Shown in pieces: positions 44,633-56,372 of a DNA stretch of 64,000 bases. Source of the stretch: Linyphia triangularis (Eukaryota > Arthropoda > Arachnida > Araneae > Linyphiidae); the NCBI GenBank assembly GCA_963978545.1, contig OZ021725.1, positions 10,853,346-10,917,345 of the forward strand, in the 5' to 3' direction. A program made the translations under genes and the position numbers. The notes under the pieces are model-generated. The model saw nothing but the letters and a program-made list of their open reading frames with translations, was not told the DNA's origin and searched no databases. Position 1 is the first letter of the stretch; every line of letters begins with the position of its first letter.

Positions 44633-45423
44633 CAGGGCCCGATTTAGAATTTTTTTTACTGTGGGCCCAACATACAGAGAGGGCCCCTAATAGCAAATAT
44701 TTATCTCCTTACGTCACAATATTACCAGATCAAGCTACATTCGTCAAGACTAACTTTTTACAATTAAAACTCGTAGTTTACTTTCACACAATTTTTTTGT
44801 TATAATTAGTATGATCTTGATTTCCTCAAAATTTTTGAATTAATCAAGACCCCCCCCCCCCCCATGAACACTGATTTTAAAGCACACTTTCCAGTATTTT
44901 AAACTTACATTTTACCACAGGGTCCACAAATTATATAATAATAAAGATTACTTAATTTTATAACAATAATTGTAAATAATACAAAGTAACCTTTCCACTG
45001 TTTCTACGACCACAATCTCACCAAAAAGGAGGGCCAAAAAAGTCCACAGAAGAGCCTGCAAACCAACCAATCACAAAGACTTTCATTTCATAATATAAGA
45101 AGTTGTATATGGTTGGTTGGTGAACATCTCTTTACAAGAGGTGAGAGAAGGAGAACAGCGGCGTAAAGCCCTTGTATTCGTGTACATATGAAGAAGTTGT
45201 ATATGATTGGCTGAACCGGAAATATTTGCTTAAATAGGTTTATCTATCTAACTTAACTCTCTGTGACTATAAAAAATATGGAATTTGCAGATGTGTAACT
45301 AATTTTTTTATTATTATTTTTGTTCAGTACTTCCTATAAAAAGACTATTATATTTAAAATTTTCAGAAAACTTTCAAAATTTAGGGGCCCCTAGACCCGG
45401 GCCTAATGGTAAATCAGGCCCTG
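44633..45423. mobile_element. non-autonomous hAT element, 791 bp
   Basis: The ends are CAGGGCCCGATTTAGAATT and, inverted, CAGGGCCTGATTTACC, with GGGCCC-rich subterminal blocks. An exact 8-bp duplication TGTATAGG flanks it (44625-44632 and 45424-45431). Removing it rejoins the dispersed repeat family also seen at 12455 (CATTGGTGTATAGGTCC). A C-run lies near 44850-44863. No coding frame. Confidence 0.88.
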
Positions 45424-45439
45424 TGTATAGGTCCTAGTT

Positions 45440-46180
45440 TTGTTACACTTCTCGTGAAAATTTCAGAGCTGTATGTCTATTAGTAGTCGCTTTGTAAAAA
45501 TTAACTAACAAAAGTTAAAAAAAAATACATAACATTTTTACATTTTGTTAACAAAGTCTAAAGCAGGCTATAACTACTTACGTTGAAAATTTCAGAGCTC
45601 GAGGCCTGCTAGAAGTCACGCTGTTAATTATTAATAAAATAATATTCAATAACATGCTCGCTTAGCTCACTGAAAGGTTCATTGCTGCAGATAGTTTCAC
45701 TCGCTAAAAGATTAATTGCTATATAAACTCTTAATATTAGAAGACCTACCCAGTCGAGAAAAAAAAAATTCCCCGTTAATACAATAACACAATCCCCATC
45801 CCACTCCTATGAGAATATTTTAGCAGTGTGTTAGTCAAAAATCCAATTAGTTAGAGCCAAAACTACTTCTGTTGAAAATTTCAGCACTCCATTCTTATTG
45901 GAAGTTGCTTTGTAAATATATATTTCTTATTAATTAAAAAAAGTAATCAACAATTTAACATTGTTTTTTAAAAATTTAATTAGATGGCCAAAACTAGTTA
46001 CGTTGAAAGTTTCAGAGCTGTAGCCATATTACAGGTCATTTTGTAAAAAAAAAAAAAATACTAAATAAAAAAATAATTAAAAATACTAATTCAAATGTAA
46101 ATTTTTTTTGCCAAAACTATTTCTAATTAATATTCTAGGGCTGTACTCCTATTTGAAATCGCTTAGTAAAAAAAAATTAA
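45440..46180 (+). repeat. five diverged tandem units of a GAAAATTTCAGAGCTGT repeat
   Basis: Units centred near 45467, 45580, 45872, 46003 and 46125 share GTTGAAAATTTCAGAGCT, then a variable YTATTRGAAGTCGCTTTGTAAA and an A-rich end, spaced about 110-290 bp. They continue the dispersed repeat that the hAT element at 44633 interrupted. Function unknown. Confidence 0.55.
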
Positions 46181-48404
46181 ATTAATAAACTTAACATAGT
46201 AAATTTAACACAATCTTTACTTCTTTAAAAGAAAAAGCAGTGCTTGACCTTTGTCGTACACTCTGCATGACATCAGAATAAAAGAGAGTCACGTGAAACT
46301 GACTGTGTGTATAGTCTCAAAACTTAATGATTCACAAGAGAACCAATAACAGCAGAAAACCAAAGAAGTCCTCTCGAATAAAAACGTTCAATCCTCTTCA
46401 GTTCAGATTCAATCAAGCTCTATAAAAGCGATATCATTGATGGAAGCCACAGACCTAAAGAACAGAGACTGCCTACTTTTAACGCCATGAACAAACTTAC
46501 GTTTCTCTCGCATTTTTTTCTTGTAAATAAAAGTATTATTTTTTTCCCAAAAATAGTCGCTGAATATTTCAAAATACAACATTAGCTGAAAAGATAGCTT
46601 TCAGGCCGATTTCGGCGATAAAAGTCGCCATAGTAGTCTTGCCTCGAAAATAGTCGCTTTCTGTCACCTGTGGCATTCCTGAAGGTAACTGCTTGGCTTC
46701 CAGGCCAGGAACACAGATCCAAAATGGCTCTGAAACTCCTTTAGACACAAAACAAGGGTCTCAAAGTGGAAGGACCCTAAACTCCAAGCAAGAGAAGAAC
46801 GGTCTGCACATGATTGTAGGTATGGAGATGTCCATAGTTTACTGAGAGCATAATCTGACTCTTAACACAATGAATAAGGAAAACAAACTAGTATGCAAAA
46901 GAGGAAAAATACATATTTCTACCTTTGAAAAAATGATCTGTTTGGTCACAGTGTAATAATTTTTTGTTTCAGTGTTATTTATTCATAAATTTGTAGCAAT
47001 AGCATAATATTCTCTCGAGGCCATGCCAAATGAATTTTTTTAAATTTAAAACTGCTTTTCGCAAAATGCGAGTTAATTTTTGTTTCTTACTTAAAGCAGT
47101 CTACAAGAAAAATAAAAAATTTTCCTTGAATGTTAAAATTAATTATGCTTTAGCTTTTTTTCTAAAAAAAATTTATCTAGAGAATTTGAGAACAAGTTTT
47201 TTTCCCCATCTTAAATAGTTAATGACCTTAAAAAAAAAACCAGTATAATGTATTATAGCTGATATTTCTTTATCACAATATTTATTTGCACCTTTTCCCA
47301 GGTAAATGCAGTTTTTGGAAACAGGTTTCATTTGGAGTTACATTCTAAATTAATTTCTTTTATCATAAAATATTGTATTTTAATTTTATTACTGTTTTAG
47401 TTTTTATTTTGGCTCATGTTTAATAGAAAGTGTCAGATGGCGACTTTTCAAAAATCCCCCAAATTGAAAATGACGTCTAAGAGTTGAGTTGCGAAATAAA
47501 AGATGGCACTGTGTTGTCTAATCCAAACGTCCACAAGGGTTGCTGTAAAACCAATTCAACAGGTTACCACATACAACTAAATCACCAAATTTCCCTCTAA
47601 TTCACCTGAAACCTTACAGTAAACCTTAACCTTCATTTTAGTTTTGACTATTGGCGTTTATTATGGGTGCCAATAGTCCTACTGCTCCCCATAAAAAAAA
47701 AGGCTGTAGGGAAACAATACAACACATTTATTAATATTTGATTAAAATAGCTTTTTATTTAAAGCTTATGATGAATTTTTGTACTGCCAATTTTAATAAA
47801 CATCGAGAATGATGCATCTCAAGTACATTCATTTGGTGTTGTATTGCAGCATTAATACTGTTATACTTTATATCTAAATGCCAACGTAAAAAAAACATTC
47901 CAACCATTACATATAAATCAAAAAATTTGTATTGTTTATTGCAGAAGCTAAATAACAAATTCTTTGGAAGTAAATTGAAGGGTTAATATGTCGGCCATAC
48001 TAATAAGACTCGTTTAATCACAAAGAAAATTTTAACATAAGAAGTCATTTACCTTTGAAGCAAGGCTAAGTAAATTTACCAAACTTCACTTTTCTACAAG
48101 CAGAAAGGGGAATAGCAAATGTTGCATAAAACTTAATTTAGAAAAATCAGCTTATTTATTTTACAACCGCACAGCACGCATGCTTTGTGTATTTGATGTT
48201 TGGGCTGTGGTTGCAGTTGCAGTGAGCCGGAAGATAGGGCAGAATAGTTTCTTTGAAAATTTACTGGTGTTGAATAACAAAAAAAAATCATGAAGTTCTA
48301 ATGTTATTACTCATAAATGAAAATTGTAGAAATAAAAAGAACATATATGTGAGCAAAAAGTTTTAACAATTAGTTTAGCTGTTTTTCCTCATTTTGAAGC
48401 TGTA
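46181..48404. other. intergenic; one weak LTR-like patch
   Basis: No gene recognised. About 46260-46720 has TCTATAAAAGCG (46420-46431) followed by AATAAAAG near 46528, an order seen in LTRs, but no second copy was found. About 47440-47560 is similar, inverted, to about 25470-25560 inside the hAT element (CAACCCT...GTTTGGATT), so it is a dispersed repeat fragment. Confidence 0.4.
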
Positions 48405-48878
48405 AATATGACGTCATAATAGTCTATTATAAATCTGTTACTACAATACGTCTGCAGAATGTGACGTCACAACATGGCGGCTGGGTTTCTAAAAGATGGA
48501 CGTCAATCTGATTTAACATTGTGCTGTTTTTATTTCATGAATTACTGATTAATTAATAGTTATTTTTAATTTCTAACTCTCAAATATTGTAGCCTAAACT
48601 TTCCGATAAGTGGTCCAATAGGTGAGTAAGCATTATATACATTAGTTTATGTTTTCTGTGTAATTAAAGAAAGTGTGTTTTTGACTTGTCAGTCTGGATT
48701 GATGTTTTTATTTCATGAATTGTAGGTAAATAAGTTATTATTTTAAAATTTTAACTAGCGAATGGTTGTAGCGTAAATCTTCCGATAAGTGGTCTGGTAG
48801 GTAGGTAAACTTTAAATGCAGTAGTTTATTTTTTTTTCTTTAATCAAACTACGTTTGTTTTTGGCTTGTCAGTTCCCA
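48405..48878 (+). repeat. repeated 5'-exon-like module, copy A
   Basis: It contains ATGACGTCAT (48408-48417), GTGACGTCAC (48461-48470), AACATGGCGGCTGGG (ATG at 48474), and two tandem, roughly 180-bp subunits. Each subunit has TTTTTATTTCATGAATT, CCGATAAGTGGTC and a donor-like GTGAGT (48622) or GTAGGT (48801). Related copies lie at 56090-56170 and 59654-60110. The palindromes match the CRE/ATF site. Whether this is a host promoter and first exon that has been duplicated or a repeat family cannot be told. Confidence 0.55.
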
Positions 48879-51800
48879 GGGCCTGATTCTGATCTCCAGG
48901 CGAGTCGAGCAGAAAAGTCGAGTAGCCCGTTCGCGGGAGGGAGCCCATTTCCCGTCCTGTAGAAGAAGGGTGATTCTGATCTCTCCTTTTCTCGACATCG
49001 AAGAATTGACTACTCTACCATGACTCTACTCTTTAAAAAGATGCGTAGTCGAATGCGCAGAGGGTTCAATCTGTTCAATGCGCTAAGGGATTGCGCAGAA
49101 GGTTTTTCAAAACTGTTTATTTTTTGCGGATTTGAAAAGCGCGTGTTCATGTTTATATAACGTTAATATATCTTGTTCTTATTTTTCACAGATGTGATGT
49201 GTCAGTTTGTATTGAAACTTGATGAATAATATGTAACGATTGGTTAAAAAAAAACTTTTAATTTCAGAAATAAATTTTGCAATGCGATCTTTTAATTTTT
49301 TGAATCACTGAAGACGTTTTGCATCACATTTTTATGCTGCAATTTTAACAATAAAAAAAAAAATCTCAGAATCGTTAAGCATGTTTTATTCATTAGTATA
49401 TACGACTTTTTACTCTTCGTAATGTTTTAATATATTTTCACTTAATGATCTTACACAGTCTTAAAAATCAGAATAAATCAATCCAAAAGTTCTCATACTG
49501 ATATAAGTAGTTCTAATTTTATTGGATATTGAAGATTTAGTGTACCTTATACATAAAAAAAAGGTATTACATCAACAATTTGTGTGTTCAGTTTCATGAG
49601 AAAAATCCCTTAAGAATTTTTAAAATATAAAAATATTTTCTTTCAAATACATACAAAATACAATATTTTAAGAGATAATAAAAAAAAAAAAAAAAAAAAC
49701 ACTGTTTTATGATTCTAACTAAAACTATATGGGTAAAAGATTACTTATGACAAGAAAAATGTTGATTGTCAGGCTGCCTGATCAGTTGTTCCAGGTTTAC
49801 TCCCATACGGAATACAAATGCAGGACTGTTTTCTCTTGACAAATCAAATGGAAAGATTTCACTCTTTTACACTTAAATTATTATTGCATGCATCTTGCTG
49901 TTATGATGTTCTGACACAAGATATTTACACTTAATGATCTTACACAGTCTTATAAATCAAAATGAATCAATCTAAAAGTTCTCATACTGATACAAGTATT
50001 TCTAGTTTTACGGGATATTGAAAATCTAGTATTCCATATATATAAAAAAAAAGGTATTACATCAACAATTTGTGTGTTTAGTTTTATAAAAAAAAATCCC
50101 TTAAGAATTTTTAAAATATATAAATATTTTCTTTCAAACACATACAAACTACAACATTTTAAGAAATAATAATAAAAAAAACACACTGTTTTATGATTCT
50201 AACTTAAAACTATATGGGTAAAAAATCACTTATGACAAGAAAAATGTTGATTGTCAGGCTTTCTGGGGAGTTGTTCGAGGTATACTCCCATGTAGAAAAC
50301 AAAGGCAGGACTGTTTTCTCTTGACAAATCACCCAGAAAGATTTCACTCCTTTACATTTAAATTATTTATTACTGCTGTAATGATGTTCTGACACAAGAT
50401 AGCTTTCGTATACTTTCTGTAAAAGAAAATATCCAATCTTAACTTTAATCATATAAGATTGAGTCAGGAAACTACCATAACACCTGCGTTTAAAAACCAC
50501 CAAAGCCTTAATGTCATGTTGTGAAAGTGAGAAGTGCTAGCTCGAGTGTCAGTGCAATCAAAACCTAGTTCGAAATTGTGAGGCATGATTATAGATGTTA
50601 TAATGTTATAGCGCGGATATTGTGTAACCGTTGCACCTGAAAACTCCAAACAATATCTCGCTCATTGAATGCCTTTCAAGGGGAATTGCTATACATTTGA
50701 GACTAACAAACTGTTATTAATTAATTAACAAATAGAGTACTGACTAATAAATAAGAGACTAAACTGACTAACAAATTGAGGTAAATTAACAGTGATAGAT
50801 CATTGTAACAATTGCTATTGTGTCTATTAATTTTTTTAATAGATTTAAAAGTGCCACAATTCTACAAATTAAATCCATGCCTCGATACATAGTATAATCT
50901 CTATGCCACTAGTTAAGCTAACATTCAATAGAATTCTGCGATTATTAACTTTTTTCAAACATTGCTGATCAAAAGTTATTTAAAAACAATATGTTATTCC
51001 TGCACAACAACAATTAGTTTGAAAGCAGAAGTACCAAGGTACCATCTCGCATGTACATAAACATTATTTTAATCTCAAAAATGACTGTAAAAATTATTAA
51101 ATAAGGATTCTATACTACAGTGAATATGCAAAAAAAAAAAAAAAAAACTATTTGTTTTAAAAATTAATATTCTAAAGAGTGTGGTAGTCTAAGCCCTATT
51201 TTTATTCACCATTAATCCCCCCACACCAGCTATTGCATTTAAAATTCAACCCTGTGCTACAGTATCCACTAATACCATTACACAAAATTATATTTCCAGT
51301 AAAATTTTCATGCTACACAAACTACTGTTAACCAAAACTGCTCAGCATCCACCATTTTCCCTATGTGGTTATACTTTTATAATACATTAGTTTTATTGTT
51401 GAGGGTAATAGCTCTCTGTAATGTATACTTTGAAAAATGATTTTTGTAGAGAATTACAATAAATATATATATATATATAAACATCAAACAATATAAATAG
51501 AAAAACAATCTTAATATGTTCAAGATAAAATAACACATACATGAGTAATTAGAATGAAAGTAGATTTGCAAAGATAAAACATGTGATCATCAAAACTTAC
51601 CGACATCCAAGGCTGAACTTGTCGGTGCGAAAAGTCGAATTGAGACTTGTACTTTTGTATAAACTGCTAAACCAAAGGGTGAATTATCTCCGAGAAGATT
51701 TATTGAAACACCTTCTCAGGAGCAAAGCACCATTTAGTAAATAAACTGTGTAGAACCTAATAGCAAAAATCAGAAAAGACACATTTTACCAAGACTGTAA

Positions 51801-54556
51801 TAATTTATCTGCTAGGAGAGCAGTCAATATTATATACATAAGGAATATAGGTGTTTTTCTTATTTGAGAAAAAAATATTTTTAAAATGCTTATGTTGTTT
51901 TCATTAATCGGTACTCTTCTATAAGCCGGGTACCAGATAAAAACCACCAAATTGCAGCAATAACTCATCCACACTAACAACCTTTAATCATTCATAGTTC
52001 CTTAAACAATGTAAACATTAAGGCCCGGCGACACATTTACGCTTCATGTAAACAATTACACTTGTCTCTAACTGGTGGTCGGCTACCAGAAGAGTATTTA
52101 TTAATCCTTTCCACTCTTACAACAAAACAGATTCACATTTATTTTTTCTATATTTCCCAAAGAAAACAGTTTCTAATAGAGTAAAAATCATCATAAATAA
52201 CTTTTCATCTGTCGACAGTTAACTTAAAAATCTCATTTTAGCAAATTTGTAAGAAAAAAACACACCCTCATCAAATTCATTTAGAAAAAAACTTTTTTAT
52301 TTTAGAATAATACTTTTGTTAAACAATTGATGTTTGTAATAAAATAATTTTTGCCGGCATATGCATTAGTGAAGCGGCATATATATTGGTTTTTGTAACT
52401 ATTCTTTTTCATTAAAATGAAGTAATACCGAGTTTATTAAATCAAATTATAACTATACACATGGCTTTCAATGACAGATTGCACCAATATTTTTTAATAG
52501 AGTTTATGGTTAGCATAGCTAATGTGGCCATTCGACTACTCAAATAGAAAAAGTGGATTTCCGAGAAAGTATGCTTTAAGCGAACAACTTACATGTGCAT
52601 TTTCTCACAGTAACTATTTTCCTAGAAAACCTTGTCTTACTTATCGGTTAGGTTTAACACGATTTCAATAATAATTATACCATTAAAATATTCAGGTACA
52701 GATGCATTATGAAACCAGGTAATTTGACCCACATTTTGAGACAAAAATATATGGTCAAACACTACTAATTGTAACTATAAAACTCGTTTGAAAATAAAAA
52801 TGTGGAAGGGTGACAATCTAAAACTATTCACTTTTCAAAAAGTAAATTTATTAAACATAGTTGTCTAAAGTGCCCTGTAGTGATATTTACTTCATTTTAG
52901 CTAAAGAAAGTACTTAGTAAGTTAAAATGCCATCTTCGAAATGTAAGAGTTTTCAAAGTCGTTTTTGGTTTTGACCATCATGGTAAAATATAAAATATTT
53001 TTGACTTAAAAATTCGATAAAATAAAAAGGGTTACCCTATACTACACTTTTAGTCAAGTCTTTTTTTAGCTTAACACTATTGGTAAGATCAAGTAAATTA
53101 AAGCTCGAATGCTTTTTACTTGCAGAAATAGTGAGTGACTAGTAAGTCGTCTATATTCAATAAATTTAGAAAAACATGACATTTACCTTTTGCTCAGGAG
53201 TCATTCTTTACTGTTTAATCTGTTAACATACCATACCACTGGTTTCGACAGATTAAACATTGGTAAAATGTGTACTGTGACTGTCAAACAGATTGGATTT
53301 GTCCAACAAAAAAATCTCCTCCATTGCATTAAGGATAAATGTTGTGTAAAAATTGAACGACCAAAGTAATCACAAGCTCCATTTTGTTTAAACCTAATGC
53401 CAACTTAAACTACACAACTAGCACACATGGTATGGAATATGTCCCTTCACATCGCTCACATAAAAGTACACAAATACAAAAAGGACGATCAAATTCAGAC
53501 TCTGACTTATCAAAATAAAATTTAACGACATGAATCCTCATCATCATAAAAAAAAGAAAAGAAAAAGGGTAGGGTACAAAGTTATGGAAATGTTTGAACA
53601 GTAAATTGCTACAACTTTACTTGATAGAGACGAAATAATAGAGGATACAAAATAACTGTTACGATAAATTGTTCTTACGATAAAATTTAAAGTGTACGTT
53701 TTTGTTATCGAACACAACATTTTATTATATACATAGTTGAAACGCACAAATATGCACTATAGGACCCTAAGGATTTTGTTCTTAATCGTAAATAAACTCT
53801 TAAATAATCCAGGATGATGTTGTATGTCTTATGGGTTCAACGGTACCAAATACGTAAAAATGAAACATATATTTATTATTGGGTAACACCGTAAAGAACG
53901 GAGCGCCTAGACGCGCGTCCGATCTATTTTAATTACGTATACAGAGAGAGAGTTATATGGGAGGGGAATGGGTTTTATCTTCTTCCCACGCATGCGCGCA
54001 GGCAGCAGAACACTTATTCGTAATTCCCAACAGATTTTTTTTTTTGCTTAAAAATTAAATACTTTCAAATAGAAACCATTTAATTCCTTCTTTTCAAAGA
54101 GAATTGGATCAATCGTAACAAGGAATTTTCTGTATTTCTAATATATTTACTAAATAAAATATCTCGCTAGCTAAACTATTCACTTCATCAATGAATAATA
54201 ATGAATTACTCAAGTTACAAATAAAATATTACGAAAATAATATTTACCCTGTTTTTCCCAAATTTGCTTCAAGAAATTATGAGAACTTGCAAATCTGTTA
54301 TAGTATTTCATTCGGCATTCTATTAAAAAAAATAACCCCGGGTAATTCGCAAAGAACCAATCAAAAATCATTTCTTCCGAGATTCCGACAGTAGTTTGGC
54401 TACTCGCCTACTCCATACTAGCCGAGTAGTATTCCGTAAAGTCGAATAGCCCGTCAAACGGAATTTTGAGATCAGAATCGCAAAAAGTCGAAATGTCTCC
54501 AACTATTCTCGATTACGCCTTTTATTCCGACTCGCCTTGACATCAGAATCAGGCCC
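48879..54556. mobile_element. PIF/Harbinger-like TIR element, 5.7 kb
   Basis: The left end GGGCCTGATTCTGATCTCC is inverted at the right end (GGGCCTGATTCTGATGTCA). Both subterminal zones share further words such as CGAGTCG, GATTCTGATCTC and AGTAGCC. The interior is AT-rich with no transposase recognised. A lone GTAAGT donor on the minus strand (51600-51595) is the only splice hint. The flanks do not agree: CCA at 48876-48878 against TAA at 54557-54559. So the left flank has changed, or the two ends come from different copies. Superfamily by similarity to the next element. Confidence 0.6.
49438..50402. repeat. two-copy tandem duplication of about 488 bp
   Basis: CTTAATGATCTTACACAG at about 49441 recurs at about 49929. 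The copies stay similar through CATACTGATA, GGTATTACATCAACAATTTG, AGACAAATCA-like words and GTTCTGACACAAGAT. Non-coding. Confidence 0.8.
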
Positions 54557-54820
54557 TAAGAGCCTGATTCTCACCTCCGATTGAATCGGAAAAAAAAATC
54601 GTGACCGGCTCTCTCGGAATCGGGTCATTTCTCGTTCAGTAGATAAGGAGTGATTCTGACCTCAGTTTTTCCCGAAATCGAAGAATGACGTACTTCCTCC
54701 GCTGAGAACTGCGCGGTTAGGAATGCGCAGTAGAGTTTTCAGAACCATGTGCTGTTTTGACTTCAATTCAATGTTCATAATTTTTTTGTGGAACTCGTCC
54801 TCTCCTCGTGGTGTTGCAAG

Positions 54821-54952
54821 AAATGGCTTCCAAGAAAGTTGAACAAATACTAAAATGCATTAAAACATTTATTAACTTTTCTGATGATAACAGAGGAATA
54901 CCTTTGGTCCCTCTAAATCACAAGTTACAGCAGGTTTTGAGAATGAATGACT

Positions 54953-54955
<3 letters not shown>
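54821..54955 (+). other. short open frame of unknown meaning
   Basis: Starting at the second ATG the frame reads MASKKVEQILKCIKTF, then NFSDDNRGIPLVP and HKLQQVLRMND before a poly(A) tract. It lies within the Harbinger element and could be a remnant of the element's second (Myb-like) protein, but no Myb tryptophans are visible. Not assigned. Confidence 0.25.
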
Positions 54956-54985
<30 letters not shown>

Positions 54986-55282
54986 GTAAAACTTTCATCA
55001 AACATAAGCTAGGCGGTATTTATGGCTTTTATTGTGCATTTTAACTCTTTGTGATGAACACAATGTTTTGTTTATGATTTAGAACATAGTGATAAAAATT
55101 ATTGGTAAGTATAGCAGACACCCAACAGGAGATAAATATATGCAGCAGTTTTAATTAGAATATTGATAAGAATCGCAACATGCAAATACTAATTTGCTAA
55201 CAGCTGGTTGCAGTCTGAATTAAATGAATCACGTTCTTGCCTGGTACCACCGAAACTATTTGGTAGTCAAAGGAAAAATCAG

Positions 55283-55457
55283 GTTGGTTGGTTGTTTTCA
55301 GATTATTTGGCGCCGTCAGCAATACGAAGGCTATAACGCGCCGAAACATTCGTCATTAGACAAGCCAACATACATTTACAAACATCCATGCCTAACACGG
55401 GACTCTAACCCGCAACCTCGCGGTCTAGAAGCTAGCAGGCTAACCACTATACCGTTT
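55283..55457 (-). mobile_element. tRNA-derived SINE, copy 3
   Basis: Minus-strand copy of the family at 1723 and 2383, with the same tRNA-like head and ACAACCAACC tail. An exact 11-bp duplication GGAAAAATCAG flanks it (55272-55282, 55458-55468). The B-box region reads GGGTTAGAGTCCCG, so this copy is partly degenerate. It is nested in the PIF/Harbinger element and so is younger. Confidence 0.88.
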
Positions 55458-55649
55458 GGAAAAATCAGTTTTTTTTTCGTAAATGTAGTGAACATTATCA
55501 TGATTACTTTTTTCTTCCTGTATTAGCTCCGTAGTTTTATGTAAAACTTAGAAGAAATAAGTCTTAATAACAGAAAAAATAATGTAGTTCAGGGCTCATA
55601 TTTCTTTTTTTCCGGCACTATGTGGCAAGTACACTTCTAATTTCTTCGA

Positions 55650-55868
55650 TTACCAGCCATTCTGCAGGTTTCGAAAGCCGAAAATTTCAATAAAATGAAT
55701 ATTGTGAGAGTCAAAGGGATTTGTTTTATCTCTAAATACTCTTTGTCTTCTCAATTCCCTGTTCACTAAATACTGGGTAAAATTCATAAAAACTAATGTT
55801 CTTTCCAGGATCCATTTTGATGTTTGTTGTTTTAAAACAGCAGCAACAATAGATACTTCAACATTCAA
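55650..55868 (-). pseudogene. PIF/Harbinger transposase N-terminal fragment
   Basis: The frame includes VNRELRRQRVFRDKTNPFD, then IHFIEIFGFRNLQNGW. The RRxRVFRDxTNPFD...FxxxFGF pattern is the conserved N-terminal region of PIF/Harbinger nucleases. The frame is bounded by a stop upstream, and sequence after NGW reads TAA; a donor-like GTAAT overlaps that point, so it could be the end of an exon. The DDE catalytic region was not found. Confidence 0.65.
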
Positions 55869-56089
55869 CTAGAACAACCAATCAGAATAAACTTCGCCGA
55901 AATCTCGATAATCGTCATGGCATCCCAAGAGCTCCAGAGCAACCGAGATGCATTCCGAGAGATTGGACATCTCGTTAAACGAGATTTTGACGTGAGAATC
56001 GCAAATAATCGGAAAGTCACGTGACACCCCCCCTTTCCGATTGCCATTCCGATTCGAGAGTAGGTGAGAATCAGGCCCTAAGCTCTTTG

Positions 56090-56170
56090 CAATACGTTTG
56101 AGGAGTGTGACGTCACAACATGACAGCTGGGTATTTAAAAAGTGAACATCAATCTGAATTAATATTGTGT
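56090..56170 (+). repeat. repeated 5'-exon-like module, copy B (left part)
   Basis: It has GTGACGTCAC at 56107-56116 and an ATG at 56120 followed by degraded GCTGGG and TCAATCTGAATTAA, matching copies A and C. The 5' LTR remnant of the Gypsy element cuts it off at 56170. Its continuation resumes at 59654. Confidence 0.65.
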
Positions 56171-56335
56171 TGTTGCACGAGAGAGTATTTTAATTTAAAA
56201 AACAAGCAATGAAATGTATTTGGATTGTATCGTTTTCAGTTTTCGAAAAATAAAGTAAAGTGGCGGTTTGTTGAGAACTGGAGGTGGTTTCTTGAATTCT
56301 ATTTTTCTAACATAAGCAAAAGGCAACGGCTCACA
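56171..56335 (+). repeat. 5' LTR, truncated
   Basis: 165 bp matching 59489-59653 of the complete 3' LTR almost exactly (a T/C difference near the ATCGTTTTCAG/ATCGTCTTCAG site). The start of the LTR is missing. It contains AATAAA. Confidence 0.85.
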
Positions 56336-56372
56336 TTTGTGCGGGGAAACCGATTTCGATAGAAGAGGAGAA

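Larger units (their letters stand above)
54560..56078. mobile_element. PIF/Harbinger element, defective, 1.5 kb
   Basis: The ends are GAGCCTGATTCTCACCT and, inverted, GGGCCTGATTCTCACCT, with the 3-bp duplication TAA (54557-54559 and 56079-56081) typical of PIF/Harbinger. The minus strand keeps a transposase N-terminal piece at 55650-55868, which supports the call. A SINE inserted later at 55283-55457. An A28 run lies near 54955-54982. It sits directly against the related element ending at 54556. Confidence 0.82.

Noticed and set aside
46260..46720. Solo LTR or pol II promoter (TATAAAAG then AATAAA)
   Set aside because: No second copy, no TG...CA boundaries and no target duplication; the motifs are common in AT-rich DNA.
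51595..51980. Minus-strand gene inside the 5.7-kb element, from one GTAAGT donor
   Set aside because: A single donor-like site without an open, recognisable exon is not enough.
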